DNA of 64,000 bases, taken from Cristatella mucedo (taxonomy: Eukaryota; Bryozoa; Phylactolaemata; Cristatellidae). The position numbers were made by a program, and so were the translations under genes. The stretch lies in assembly GCA_009760855.2 (NCBI GenBank), contig WPIO01000016.1, forward strand, positions 3,456,001 through 3,520,000, written 5' to 3'. This document shows positions 21,425 to 35,257 of the stretch, piece by piece. Within the stretch, counting starts at the first letter, position 1; each line of letters starts with the position of its first letter. The notes under the pieces were generated by a model, which saw only the letters and a program-made list of their open reading frames with translations, was not told the DNA's origin and did no database searches.

Positions 21425-24195
21425 ACGAATTACCGCAATCCACGGCAATTCACTCTAATTAGGGCAGCAAAGACCAGACGTGAGCGTTACCGAGCTCAAA
21501 CTTTACTCTGATATTGTAGTAGACGTTCGAATTTATCTGTCCACAAAATTTCAGGTTGCTGCACGCTGGCCCACTTATGCAAACGAGCTTTGGTACTGGA
21601 CGCCTGTACCGCAACTCACCTCAATCCACACCCTAAATCTGCTGCGAACAGCTCTAAAAAGTCTGGAATATCAAAATACGATACACGCACAATGTACCCA
21701 GAGAATTTCGCACGATTCCGCTCACGCGTTTCACGAACTCCACTGAAATAAGAGTGCAGTGGCCCAGGCCAATACAGCAATCCACCGAAATCCACCGAAA
21801 TCCACCACAATCCACTACATTCCATTATGCAACGAAAGAAATCCTGATCGAAAAGCTACTTTTTTGATTGCATATGACAGCACACTCTGTGGCAGTTGCA
21901 TTAACAAAAATTCACTTAAATTGGCACTGCTGTTCTCGTGCAATGCGCTGCAATCGACTGCAGTATCCCGGGCCAATACCACAATCCACTTTAATCCACA
22001 GAATCCACCGCATAAAAAATCGAAATACATTTTGCCGAGCTCCAGTTTTTATTGCATATTAAAGTGCAACATGCTGTATGCGCAACCACGTAAAATAAAA
22101 AAATCGTGCAATCTCGGACTGTGGTAACGGGCGGCAATCGCTTGAAATGACCTGCAATCCACTCCATTCCAGTGCAAATCATCCTCAAATCGCCATCGCG
22201 AAGCTCTAATTGATATTGCATATAGGACTAGACTCAGTTCAAAGTGCATTCAACAAATTCTGCTCCATTGTGCATATGCATTCTCATGCAATGAATTGCA
22301 ATCGACTGCAAAAACCCGGTCCCATACGGCAATCCACCTAATTCCGCAGGCAATCCATCTCAATTCGCCGAAATCCACTACAATTTACTACACAGCGATC
22401 AGAACGTGTACACTAGAAGCTCTAATTATGATTGCACTCTGCTCTAATCTTCAGTTATTGTGTACTTGCATAACTTCACTGTAATTGCCTTGGCCATTCT
22501 GCAGTAATGCACTGCAATCGACTGCAACTGCCCGGGCCAGTACGTCAATCTACCGCAACGCGCCGAATAAACGACCAGAATACGTACACTTTAAGCACTA
22601 ATAGTGATTGCACATTGCTCTAATTTTTGGTTATTGTGTAATCCTATAATTTTAATACAATCACCTCAATCATTCGGCAGCAATGCACTGCAATTGACTG
22701 CAATGGCCCGGGCCAATACCTCAATTTACAGCAATCTGATGCAAAATGCGCTGAAATCGGTTTCGCAATGCTTCACTTTTTAATGCAAAGCACACTGGTT
22801 AATCTCAACCACATCCTTTTAAGCAATTGAGCTCGTACAATCTCGGGTAATGCATGGCAATCCACGGCAACGGCTCAGCTCGAAGCAGCAATCCACTAAA
22901 ATCCGTGGCAAGTTGACACTAAATTGAATGCATGAAGTGCCGATTGTCATTGCATTTCATATTTCTTTGTGTTAAAAGTGAAATCGTAGGACTTTCAAGC
23001 TATTTTGCACGTTAATTGTCAACCATACACGGTAATCGACAGCAATGTCAGTGACCAATACCGAAATCAGTGGCAAATTGACGAGAAACCGGCTGCACCA
23101 AGCTCCAATTCTCATTCCACGTAATATCTCACTGCGTGCTCACATACTTTCAACCAGCTCTTACCGTTCAATTTTGGGCAATGCATGGCAGCAGACGGCA
23201 ATGGCCCGGGCAAATACGGCAATCCATTATGGTCCATCGAAAATCACTGGAAAGTGACTGGGCCAAGATAAACTGTATCTTACCTGTCACAGCCACTTTG
23301 TTGAAAGTGCAATCAAATTCTTCCAACCAATCACGAACGAACAATCGCGAGCAATGAACGGCAATCGACAGCAATATCCTGGGCCAATACCCCGATTCCC
23401 GGCAAATTGAAGAGAAATTGGAAGAACGGAAGCCTCAATTATCATTCCATATAACATTCTGCTGCATCCAAAGTATAACTGTGGAACTTTCAAGATGCTT
23501 TGTCTGGTAACTGTCAGCAATGCACGGCAATCAACAGCAATGGTAGGGGCCGATATCGAAATCCGTGGAAAACAGACAAGATTGGCTGCAATTACCTGCA
23601 ACTCTCATTCCACGTAAAATTGACCTGTGTGTGCGCATAATTTTCACCCATGGTACGCATTCAATCGACGGCCACCCACGGCAATCGATGGCAATTGCCC
23701 GGGGAAATATGCCAATCCATAACGGACAGTTACAAATGCACCGACAGTTGCTGAGAGAAGCTCAAAATTTTCTTGCGTATTGCACTGCACTGCATTAAAA
23801 GTGCAGCCACATCCTTTTATACAATCGACAAAGGCACAATCAAGGGCAATGCGTGGCAATGGCCCGGTCTCTGCAGCAATCAGGGTCAAATTTTCTGGAA
23901 ATTGGCTGTCTGAATTTGTAATTATCCTACTACATAACGCTCACTGTGGGCGCACATGCTGTCCTTTTGCGCGTTCAACCTTGGGCAATCCATGGCAATC
24001 GACGGCAATAGCCCGAGACAATACAGCAATCTATGATTGTCTGTTACAATTACAAACGAAGCTGGTGGGAAAAGATCACCTTTTTTCTTGGGCTACAGTG
24101 TGCTGTATTAAAAGTGCAACCGCGTCCTATCAACCAATCTTGAACGTACATGCGAGGGCAATGCACGGAAATCGACGGCAACGGCCTGGGAAAAT
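21425..24195 (+). repeat. Diverged ~170-bp tandem repeat array (about 16 units)
   Basis: An anchor resembling GCAATCGACTGCAA, then GGCCCGGGCCAATAC, then GCAATCCAC recurs through the region. CCCGGG-type cores lie near 21967, 22315, 22531, 22707, 23205, 23379, 23543, 23698, 23863 and 24012, with decayed ones near 21600, 21770, 22140, 22880, 23055 and 24183. Spacing is 149-216 bp, mean about 170. The segments between anchors are also related (AAAAGTGCAACCACATCC, CTCATTCCACGTAA). Units differ strongly from one another, so the array is old. It begins about 1 kb upstream of the CUEDC2-like start codon. I do not recognise the family. Confidence 0.88.
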
Positions 24196-24436
24196 ACGCA
24201 TCCTCTCGATCTCCTTCTCTCTCCTGTTCTCTCCACCTCCTTTCTCTCCGTGCTCAGGACTGCACACACGATGGCCACTATAACCGTGTGCACTCGAGCC
24301 TGTTTGCTTTGCTTGCGAATTATGAAATATAGCCGTCGGCGTCATCATCACCACTACTTGCATGTTTGGGGCTTCGTTCTTCATCGCACCACCATCGCTC
24401 TCACGAGTCCCTACGACCTGATCTGGACGGAGACTA

Positions 24437-25110
24437 CAATAATAATAACAATAATAAATTTATTACAGCGCCGCAGATAACTAAATCTCTTTCTTGGTAC
24501 TTTACATTGGCTTGAAAGAAAGCAGTATCGAATGCTTAGAAGTAGCATGCTCAATCAACCAGAAGCGTAGTGTGGTTAAACGTGGCGTGTACAGGGACCT
24601 ACTAAATGCTCTCATAAATAGATGCGTTTTTAGTTTCTTTTTAAATGTGGACAAGTCAGGGGATGTCGTGCCGCAAGTCAGAAGTGAGTTCCAGGCTTTG
24701 GGACCACGAGAACTAAAGGCTCGGTCTCCAAAAGATCTGAGGTTCGTACGAGGTATAGGCAAACTATTAGATTCTGGAAATCGGGTTGTACGATGCTTAG
24801 CCTGGTCGGGGGGAGGACAGATCTGATAGGTAGACTGGAGCCAAAGAATGAAGGGCCTCAAAGTGAGCGACAAAATCTTGAATTCGGTGCATTGCTTGAC
24901 TGGTAGCCAGTGCAGGTGGGCGAGAAGTGGTGTGATGTGGCAAATGCGACGCTCACGACAGACAAGTCTAGCTGCAGAATTTTGCATCACCTGTAAGTGC
25001 CCGATTGCACAGGCAGTTAGACCAGCGAGCAGTGAGTTACAGATGTCCAGACGGGATATTTCAAATGTCTGGACCAATTTAGAAGTGATATCAAGAAACC
25101 TAGTGAGACC
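24437..25110 (-). mobile_element. 5'-truncated L2 copy
   Basis: The minus strand from about 25080 gives RLDICNSLLAGLTACAI, CRERRICHITPLLAHLHWLP and the end of the coding frame, then a shortened 3' UTR and (AAT)n at 24437-24459. It is open for about 190 codons with one local shift and is moderately diverged. Confidence 0.93.
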
Positions 25111-25284
25111 TTTTGGTGCCAGGAGACAAAACTACAAATAGCACCCCTTCCGTTGTCAAACAATGGCTAGGAAATAGCTCAACCACAGAAGAAATGCAAT
25201 ATACACACGCTGGCGAGCATATCGAGTCGAGAAAGTTGTATTAGCTGTAGTTAAGGTACAAGGTAGCTATCACAGCTTTAACTC
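25111..25284. other. No feature recognised
   Basis: Short spacer between two LINE fragments of different families. Confidence 0.4.
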
Positions 25285-25620
25285 TGCTTAAAGGCGGTTG
25301 GCGACAGAAGCTTTAGCTCTGCAGGTCCTAGACTGTGGAACTCGCTTCCACAATTCTTGCGCAACGACAACTACTCTCCTTCTGCCGACTATGGCACATC
25401 TTTTTCAGCTGTCCTGAACTGCTACTTCTATGCTACTCACTACCTCAACTGCTCTCCTAACTCTGCTATGCTTCCCACTTTCTCTTTGTTGCGTGAGACG
25501 AAGTCTGTTGGGTACCGAATGCGTACTGAAAGCCGCTTAGGCTGTGAGTGCGCTATACAAAACTCTCCTGCGTAACACCCACATGGTCTTTATGACTTTG
25601 TGGAGTTACTGACGGAGATA
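25285..25620 (+). mobile_element. L2-like family B, 3' end
   Basis: This is a plus-strand copy of the second LINE family. The translation contains GPRLWNSLPQFLRNDNYSPS, then LNCSPNSAMLPTFSL, as in the minus-strand copy at 63136-63310. A 3' end with GCGCTATACAAAACTCTCCTGCG and CTTTATGACTTTGTGGAGTT follows. It stops at GGAGATAC without an evident poly(A) or TTA run. Confidence 0.9.
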
Positions 25621-27499
25621 CAAACGCTTATTAACTTCCAATAAGAAACTAAATTTGGCATTGAGATATGTGAGCCGGTTAAAACTAGTTGCAATTTCTT
25701 GTCCGAGATAGTCTATTCTGTCCGTCATTATTCTTGAAATCTCTTCCTCTGCTGTGAGACCGATATCTTGAGAGAGTTCTTTAGGCATCTCTGTCCTTCA
25801 GCAGATTCTTCGGTCAACTGCAAATCCACACAATTCACATATCCTTTCGGCCATTGGTCGAGATTTTTGGCACAGGTATCCTCGAAGTCTTGACAACTTA
25901 ATCTCAAGAGAGTGAGGTCACAAAAGACGTTTTGTGATCTCCGAACATCACGTCCGCCGTCGCGAAAGCGAGGCCCTACTACACAACTCCAAACATATCA
26001 GCACCACGATTGAACGGCGTTGGACCCTCTGCCTCGTTATGACGTATGGCTCTAAATAGGTTCACAAGACACTGTCGGTCCTGGCTTTTGTTTGATGTCC
26101 GCTCTGTTTCAGCAATTGCGTCAAAATGAAACTGCTCGTAATATAAAGAAGATTTTTATTTAATTTTTGTTGCGCCCAAAGAGAACTTAGTCTCTATTCA
26201 GGTGCTTTACATAGGCCTCAGGTCGAGATTCCGCTGCATTGGTCGTAAAAGGCGACAATCTGACCCCTGAGCCAAGCTAGGGCAGCATAAATTTAGTTGA
26301 AAATCTGAGCACCAGTGGACTTGCTGATATCTCCATCTTCTGCGATACATTTAAAACGCTCCTTGTTACGCACAGATACAAAGTAACCTGAGCATTTGAT
26401 ACATCGAAGTTGTTTTGCAATACTATCTATCTTCAAAGCTTTCTACGATTCAGCCTCAGTTGCATAGGTTAGCCAAAAGAAAAACTCCCGAAGTGCCTTA
26501 ATCTTGTCACCACTCACCACTCACCTTGTCACCAATCTTGTCACCACTGACCAATTACTCCTCAGGTCAGACCCAAGCAAGATAAATTCTTAGGACCGCG
26601 GTGACAGGTGACAGCCCCTGGCTGGGCTTTAGCCTGTGCCGTTCATGAAGTTTGATCGAGATTCTTCACTTAGAAGTGTGGGAGAACGTAGGTGCGTGGT
26701 ATCGTGGATGAGAAAACTCTTTGCATGATTTACAAGCTCATTTAAGTCCTAAACTGAAAGGGAGAACCTCAACGACACGGCTCCACCTTTAGCCAAATAA
26801 GAAACTCAGACTGGGGAAGGACCACCGGCCCTCCCGAAATGCATCTCTGAAGGCTAGTTTCACCCCGTCTGCTTCGCTTGTGAAAAGTGACAGCACTTGG
26901 CTAAAATCAATGCCAAAGGCATGTACTTTGGCCCTGAATCTTTATACATGTATACAATTGACCTGATTGAGAAACTGCTGTGACAGTAGGTTTGCTGAGT
27001 GCTCTACAGCAACAATCGCCAAAGCAGCAGTTATGTCACAGTCACATTCACAGCAAGGTAAATCGGCTGTCCGTAGAACTGCTTTCGTGATCCGTGAAAC
27101 TATTTTCCCACTACCAACATCACGGGGTATCAAAGACAGTCCGTTGTGCAATGTCACGCGATCATGGCCTTTGAGCTCTGACTTTGAAATTGAGAGTGCT
27201 TGTGAAACAGCCTCGACAAACAGGTTTGTGAGCAGCTCAACATTTATTTGTACAATCCGATTTTCGTTTGGCTTCCGCTCTGGCCGGAATATAAGGAGAT
27301 AATCTAACCACGGCATGTCTCTTTTGGTGAGGAACTGCAGTTAGAAGAGCTATTTCGATAGAACTTGCTGCCAATGCATTCACTCTGCGATCGATTTTAT
27401 TCGACCCAGATAGCAGTGCGTCCCCTCTGCCTACAGGCTACTTAGCGACAATTTTTCAGGAAACTTTGAAAAAGGGAAAAGGGGAAACTGAGCGGTAAT
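25621..27499. other. Unassigned region with minus-strand coding remnants
   Basis: Minus-strand frames at 25606-25788 and 26942-27316 (124 codons, with SGKIVSRITKAVLRTADLP) look more protein-like than their surroundings, but I cannot place them in a family. Between them, 26150-26225 reads as the reverse of a type-1 SINE tail. A decayed DNA transposon or an old gene copy are both possible. Confidence 0.3.
26150..26225 (-). mobile_element. Type-1 SINE or L2 tail, partial
   Basis: The reverse complement reads TGTAAAGCACCTGAATAGAG, then GACTAAGTTCTC and GGGCGC, ending in AT-rich sequence. It matches the tail of the SINE at 28129-28275 more closely than the L2 tails (CTGAATAGAGAC rather than CTAGAAAGAGAT). 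The tRNA-like head is missing or unrecognisable. Confidence 0.65.
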
Positions 27500-29150
27500 T
27501 TGTAAGGATCTCTGCATCTCAATCCAGGCTTTATTATTATCGGTCCAATAATTTGAAGGACTTGGGTGCAACCCCCTTTTCTAGATTAACATAGCAAAGC
27601 TCTGTTATGGCTTGGCTAAGTTTGTCTGCCAGTGAAGACAACAGAGATGGCGGTATAGGGTCCTCAAGAGACGAGCTCTTATTTAGTAGAATTTGTTAAG
27701 ATAGTCACATCCCATGCAAAAAACTTTGAAAATCAAAGAGGAAAGTCAAGTACTGCGACTCAGCAGTTGCCTCAGTCAAAGGGAGCTTTATGGACGCATG
27801 AATTCGCGAAGTTCTTTCAGTTAAGAAAGCTGAAAACTAGGCAGCTCAGCCGTTACTACCTGGAGAGTGGGATATCAAACCTTTTTTGAGTCTGTCTGGC
27901 AGGACTTCAGTTTTTGAGTGAAAAAAAGCCAAAAAGCTTTTTTAAGCTTCCTTATGTAGATTCGAAGGAAGCCATTGAAATTGACTAGATCATCATCCGA
28001 CCCAGACTTGTTAAAGCGGCACTCCAGCCTTCGCCTAACGTGGTGCATCTTTTGAAGCTTTTTTGGAAAATTGAAAGGAATCTCTATGACTCCGCACATG
28101 GACAGGATGCAGGGGAGAATGATAGTCGAGCTGGTTTGGTCCAGTGGTCAAGATTGTCGCCCCGACCAAGGTCTGGCTGAGGTCGTGGGCTCGAGGCCGG
28201 AGCCATTTGTGAAGCGCCTGAATAGAGACTAAGTTCTCCCAGGGCGCTATGCACATGAATTTATTATTTTTATTATTTTCAAGGGCACTCCTAAGTTTCA
28301 CGTTCATTGGATCAGTGAAGGTATCAAGGCCGCCGGTCGAGTCCGGAAAAAGATCAGACTCAAATAAAGATGTCAAAATTTTGTCCTGGTCAATGCTTTT
28401 TGTCAATGGCTGCGTCACTGGACAAATGCGCCGTTACCCGGCACGTACAACGGAGCGAGAACAGTAAAAGAGACAGAGCAATGATCCAAGAGGGTCATCG
28501 GTCACTTCTAAAGGTCAGTGGGGGAAGACATCCTTAGTGACAACAAGATCCAGGATATGGCCACCGACGTGAGTGGTGTGATTAACGTGTTGGACCAAAC
28601 AAAAATTTCTGCAGACAGTCAAGCAATGAGCAGACCTGGCTGTTACTAGGGTTGTCAACGTGAATGTTGAAGCCTCCTGAAATCACTAACGGCCGGTCGC
28701 ACGCAATTATTTTAGCGAGGAACTTGGAAAACTTACTAAGCAAGGTTAGACAGCCGGAAGAATGCCGGTATATAACAACAGCGAGAGCCATAGTCTTTGA
28801 TGAGGACCTGGTTGCAACTGATTCAAGCGATACCCCATGCAAAAAACCGTATGTCTTATGGCAAAGCGATTCACGAATATCAGTAGCAACCCGCCACCAA
28901 CAAACCTCGTCAGACCGCACAGAATGAAAGAACGAGAACCCGGATGGGTTGGTCTCAGATATACAGCTACCGGAGCAGGGCGTCCAGATCCACGTCTCGG
29001 TCAGCAGGAGTGCGTCTAGCTTCTCCTGTACAGCCCGACCGCGGATAAGTAGCCCCTTGATTTTAAGCGAGCGGAAATTTAATAGGAAAAATATAAGAGG
29101 CTGTCTAATAACAACTACGCGATGCCGATCTGGTGGCCTGCATTCTCGGC
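27500..29150 (-). mobile_element. Decayed L2 copy, endonuclease to mid-region
   Basis: On the minus strand, the endonuclease is readable at 28600-29060 (LLLTETWI, SGFSFFHSVRSD, VISGGFNIHVDN); the active-site GDFN has become GGFN. The linker and start of the RT region lie at 27540-28600 (KLKKAF near 27930). It is split by a type-1 SINE at 28129-28275. It keeps the part that most copies in the window lack. Confidence 0.82.
28129..28275 (+). mobile_element. tRNA-derived SINE with L2-type tail (type 1)
   Basis: The best preserved copy of the family. The A box region is TGGTCCAGTGGTCAAG at 28137-28152 and the B box region GGGCTCGAGGCC at 28187-28198. The tail is GAAGCGCCTGAATAGAGACT with CCCAGGGCGCTATGCACATG, ending in TTATTATTTTTATTATT. 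It is inserted in the reverse orientation into an L2 copy whose reading frame resumes on both sides. Confidence 0.9.
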
Positions 29151-29343
29151 GGCACGTAACCGACCCGGCAGACGCTGCCCCTTCGAATTTAAATCGAACC
29201 TTAGCAACTGCCGCCGGTGGTCGACTTTTCTCAACACGCTGAGGTGCGGCGAGCGAGTCACTACCACAGCGAGTGCTAATCGGCGCTTTAAATTTACCAG
29301 TCGTAGGATTTGATAGTTGACCGGTTGAGACGCAGCGAACGCA

Positions 29344-29393
<50 letters not shown>

Positions 29394-30179
29394 CGATGTC
29401 CTTGCTGACCCGCCGAAGAAGAAGAAGAAGGCCCGTCGGTAAGTATTGACTAATGGCGACGTCGCACCTCGCGCCAAGCAGTCCCTCTTCTTCGAGCAGC
29501 AGAGCTGCGCGAGGGAAGCGCTCAGGAACGGCCAGGCGGTGGCGAAGATGATCAGCCGAAAATCCAAAGGTGTCACGAAGAAGTCGGGCGAAAGTACGCC
29601 CCGGCCACCGCTCGGCGTTGGCCGAGGCCGCTCGGTAGCGCGGGGCGGAAAGCGTTCCGTTCGGTTGCCGCACGGTTCTGAACCGTTCGGCTGCCGCGCC
29701 CTGCCTAATCGCGCGCGACGACAGTCGGCGACGAGTGGAAGGTTTTAAATTTTCATTTTTTACACGTTTTATATTTTTATATTTGTAATTGCTGTATTCT
29801 TATGTTTTATATTTCTATTTCTTATGTATTCTTATGTTTTTGTATTTGTAATTGCTGTATTCTTTTTGCGCCGGCGCTCACTCTCTCTCTCTCTCTCTCT
29901 CTCTCTCGAATCCTGGCACCCAGCGAACGCGAGCAGCCTCGATTCTCGCGAGAACGCGAGAATGTTCGTTTCCTGTTCTGGCGAAACTTTGCCGGTGACG
30001 TCGATAGTGCACGCGCAGCGACACAAATGTGAAATGAGAAACTCTCTTCTCGTGAAGGTGACCTTGACATTGTCGCTTCAGCGAGCCACCGCCACCGCCC
30101 AATGATGATGAGGAGGAATTCCCGCAGCAGCCGCGATGTTCTCAGCATTTCATTCAGGCCGTATAAAAATACGCGACTG
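29151..30179. other. GC-rich region with (CGG)n; possible short exon
   Basis: Positions 29346-29393 are an uninterrupted GCG/CGG trinucleotide run of about 16-17 units. A short ATG-initiated frame (29395-29436, seven arginines) follows and stops at a strong GTAAGT donor (29437-29442). This could be a first exon on the plus strand, but no partner exon was found. A tandem duplication of about 60 bp of AT-rich sequence lies at 29750-29870, with (CT)n at 29880-29907. Confidence 0.4.
29346..29393 (+). repeat. (CGG)n trinucleotide repeat
   Basis: About 16 uninterrupted units. On either strand it gives poly-Ala, poly-Gly or poly-Arg frames that should not be read as protein. Confidence 0.97.
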
Positions 30180-31205
30180 AACGTTAGCTTCAAACTCTCT
30201 TGCTGCATTCATTGGTCCGCACACTAATGGCGACCAACTCTCTTAAATTGAATGATGGTAAAATTGACTTGCTAATTATGGGCATGCCCAGTGCGATTCG
30301 GAAATTGGAAAGGCCAACGCTTACAGTCGCTTATTCCAGCATATCGCCTGTTGCATTTGCACGAAATCTAGGTGTCCTGTTCCAAAGTGACCTTTCATTA
30401 GACGACCACACCAGCTCCACACATCCTACGTTCAGCTAATTAACATTGCTAAAATTGGGACTTGCTTAGACATGGATACTACATCTAAGTTGGTCCATGC
30501 ATTTGTGATATCCCGTCTTGACTTCTGTAACTCACTGCTTGCTGGTCCACCGGCCTGTGCAATCAGGTTCTTACAGCTGGTGAAAAACTCTACAGCTAGG
30601 CTTGTCTGTCGTGAACGTCGCAGTTGCCACATCACACCAGTTCTCGCCGACCTGCACTGGCTACCAGTCAACCAAGGAATCGACTTCAAGGTTCTGTCGT
30701 CGCTCACTTTCAGGTCACTTTATTCTTTGACTCAAGGCTACCTATCAGATCTACTCCTCCAACAGGCTCAGCGTCGTGCCACCCACTTTTCGGAATCTAA
30801 CTGTGTACCTATATCTCATATAGACCTAAAATCCTTTGAAGACCGTGCATTTAGTTCGTATGCTCCCAAAGCCTGTAACTCACTCCCGACTTCGGTCACG
30901 ACATCTCCTTACTTGACCACTTTTATTAAGAAATTTAAACACACCTACTTATGACAGCATTTCATGGGTCCCTGTGATACGTCCTTTATGCGCTTATGCG
31001 TGCTGATACTGTTGCATGCTACCACTAACCACACTTGTATGCTCACCCTGTGCATGTCACCCCTAACCATGTTAGTTGTATCGTTTATCAAGCCTAATAC
31101 CACTCAGTATTCGATCGTGTTTCCTTTGCAGCAAATGTAAAGCACCTAGAAAGAGATTGAGTTTTGCGAGGGCTCTTTATCAAGTTTATAATAATAATAA
31201 TTATT
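30180..31205 (+). mobile_element. 5'-truncated L2 copy (about 1 kb)
   Basis: It starts near the LAAFIG/LKLNDGKIDLL segment and continues through SISPVAFARNLGVLFQSDLS, SKLVHAFVISRLDFCNSLL and CRERRSCHITPVLADLHWLP to the 3' UTR and (AAT/TTA)n at 31185-31207. A frame break lies near 30435 and a stop replaces the last residues (TYL at 30954). Confidence 0.95.
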
Positions 31206-31829
31206 ATAAACTAGTGAAAAGAAAATTGAGGTGAGCTAAAGTCGCTTATTTGCAAAACGCTTGCACATTGCTTCCCTCGAGTACGCGACACCAGGGAACG
31301 CGAGTTTCGCAACTGCTCAAAGCGCCGGCGGCGAGCGTGTTTTTCGGAAGCAGCAGAAATTGCCCGAGCACTGGCATCTATTTGATGGACGGTTTGTTTT
31401 TCTGTCGCTTCTGACATCGATCGCTTTAGCTGCGACGACCAGTGCGGCACTCAATTAATTAGCATTTATCACGCCGCAAAGCTCGTTCAGCTGTGCCAGC
31501 AGCCTTGCAAAGTGTCACCCGCTCCGCAGAGAACGGGCAGCCAGCAGTCGCAGGCTGTCGCGGTTCGCCTACCGATGCGGGCAATGCGTGGCACGTGCCA
31601 ATCGCAGGATTCTGCGGTCACGCTATCCATGAAACCATTGCGGTGAGTAAGTGCGGCGCCCGAATAGCCCGGATGTGCCACCGCCGCGGCGGCGGCGAAA
31701 AGACCGCGGCGGCGGCGAAAAGACCGCGGCGGCGGCGAAAGGTGACTCAGCTGCTAAACCGACAGCGGCGAAGAATCTCGAGCACACCGCCGACGAAGAT
31801 TTAGCTGAGCCTTGTCGGTCTTATGCGGG
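31206..31829. other. GC-rich region, possible exon; 20-bp repeat x 3
   Basis: Three exact copies of a unit containing GCGGCGGCGGCGAAAAGACC lie at about 31684-31742. A plus-strand frame at 31493-31641 ends at a GTGAGT donor (31642-31647) and reads ...VPIAGFCGHAIHETIA. I do not recognise the sequence and no partner exon was found. Confidence 0.3.
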
Positions 31830-32268
<439 letters not shown>

Positions 32269-33334
32269 CAAGGCGAGAGCCAGAGTCGCTACACAATGGT
32301 TGAGATGGGAGGAGAAGGAAACGGAAGTAATGAGTGTATGGAGCACGTGTCGCCAAATGTATCGAACCGAAATAGAAAATATCCAATAACTAGGGTCAAA
32401 CAAGCAGAGCTGAACTCACATTTCAAATTTCACTCCGATACATGAAATATTAGTTGAGTTATTTAATTTACAAGGCACCAACCAACCCTGGAAATAAATA
32501 GCTGCATAAAAGTTGCAAGTATGCATCTCAACAAGCTTCAAGCATCTATAGCGATCTACCAAGGTTCGAAAAGTTGGGATACAAGTCGCATGTGATGCAG
32601 AGATCGGTAAGTCTTTTATTTGTAGATTTGTTGCTTCCGGTATACATCCGGGTTAGAGGTGGTGGGCATAACCGATTTTATTTTCATGTAGAAGTCGTTA
32701 GAACTTTCGATCCCTGTTCTAGAATATTTATCTTTCGAAAGGTACCATGAAAAAATATTTGATTGTCGGACAAATTTCGGTATTTTCTTGAAATTTCGCT
32801 TTAAACTGCACGAAAGAACACCGCTCGCAACGCAACGCAGCGTCGCCTATCCCGGCGGTCTTCGCTGGTCACAAACTGGCGGTTTTGGTGGGTTTCGAAT
32901 TGTTTTTGTGGTTCTTTTGGCGCTTCTGGTCAGCGTAGACTGCATGTTCGCACCGAGTCAAGCGACGACGGAACGCTGAAATTCTGAGGTTTGTGAAATC
33001 GACTCGATGCTTGACAGGGAGCGAGCGAAGCTCAGACGGAGGTCGAGGGAGGCAGAGCAGCTGCACAGCGCAGCCGTTGGCGACGAACTAGACGAGCCAC
33101 CTAGTTTTGCATTCGTTGCAAGCGATTGAGGGGGCACAGGCGAGAAATCCTGAATAAAGAGAATCGTGAGAATCTAGACGCGACGTCACAGATGTGTAAA
33201 CCAGTTTGGCTCTCACTTAAGCAGGCAAAGACGGCAGACAGTGTTCCTTAGCTGGCAGCTGGGCCAATACTTGAAAATGGAGGAGGCCTAACCAAGGAGG
33301 TCAACTAATGACGAGGTTTGAAATATAGCACGCC
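32269..33334. other. No feature recognised
   Basis: No repeat family or conserved coding block seen. A plus-strand frame at 32788-32979 includes one hydrophobic stretch (FRIVFVVLLALLVSV) but has no splice or homology support. Confidence 0.35.
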
Positions 33335-33520
33335 CAACATGCTGAACCCGTGCTTGTCTCTCCTGACCATAATATCCGTGTTGTTTATCAAGCGTGGCAC
33401 CACTCACCATTCGATCGTGTTTCCTTTGCAGCAAGTGTAAAGCGCCTAGAGGAGATTTAATACTCTGAGGGAGCTGTATCCAGTGCATTACTATTATGAT
33501 TATTATTATAATTATTATGG
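33335..33520 (+). mobile_element. Solo L2 3' UTR
   Basis: This carries only the 3' UTR: GTTTATCAAGC, GATCGTGTTTCCTTTGCAGC, GTAAAGCGCCTAG and a (TTA)-rich end. No coding part remains. Confidence 0.85.
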
Positions 33521-35194
<1,674 letters not shown>

Positions 35195-35205
<11 letters not shown>

Positions 35206-35222
35206 CTCGTGCACGCGCGCGC

Positions 35223-35256
<34 letters not shown>
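35195..35256. repeat. CT / CG / GA mirror junction
   Basis: The CT tract ends in TCTCTCTCGTGCACGCGCGC and is followed at once by GCGTGAGAGAGAGA. The CT end can pair with the GA tract as a hairpin of about 30 bp around a (CG)n centre of Z-DNA type. Confidence 0.85.

Positions 35257-35257
<1 letters not shown>

Noticed and set aside
26942-27316. 124-codon minus-strand frame considered as a transposase
   Set aside because: No catalytic motif could be identified, so no family was assigned.
28582-29673. 363-codon minus-strand frame considered as a gene
   Set aside because: Its start is a translation of GC-rich DNA and the CGG run (poly-Ala), and its end is a decayed L2 endonuclease; the join is fortuitous.
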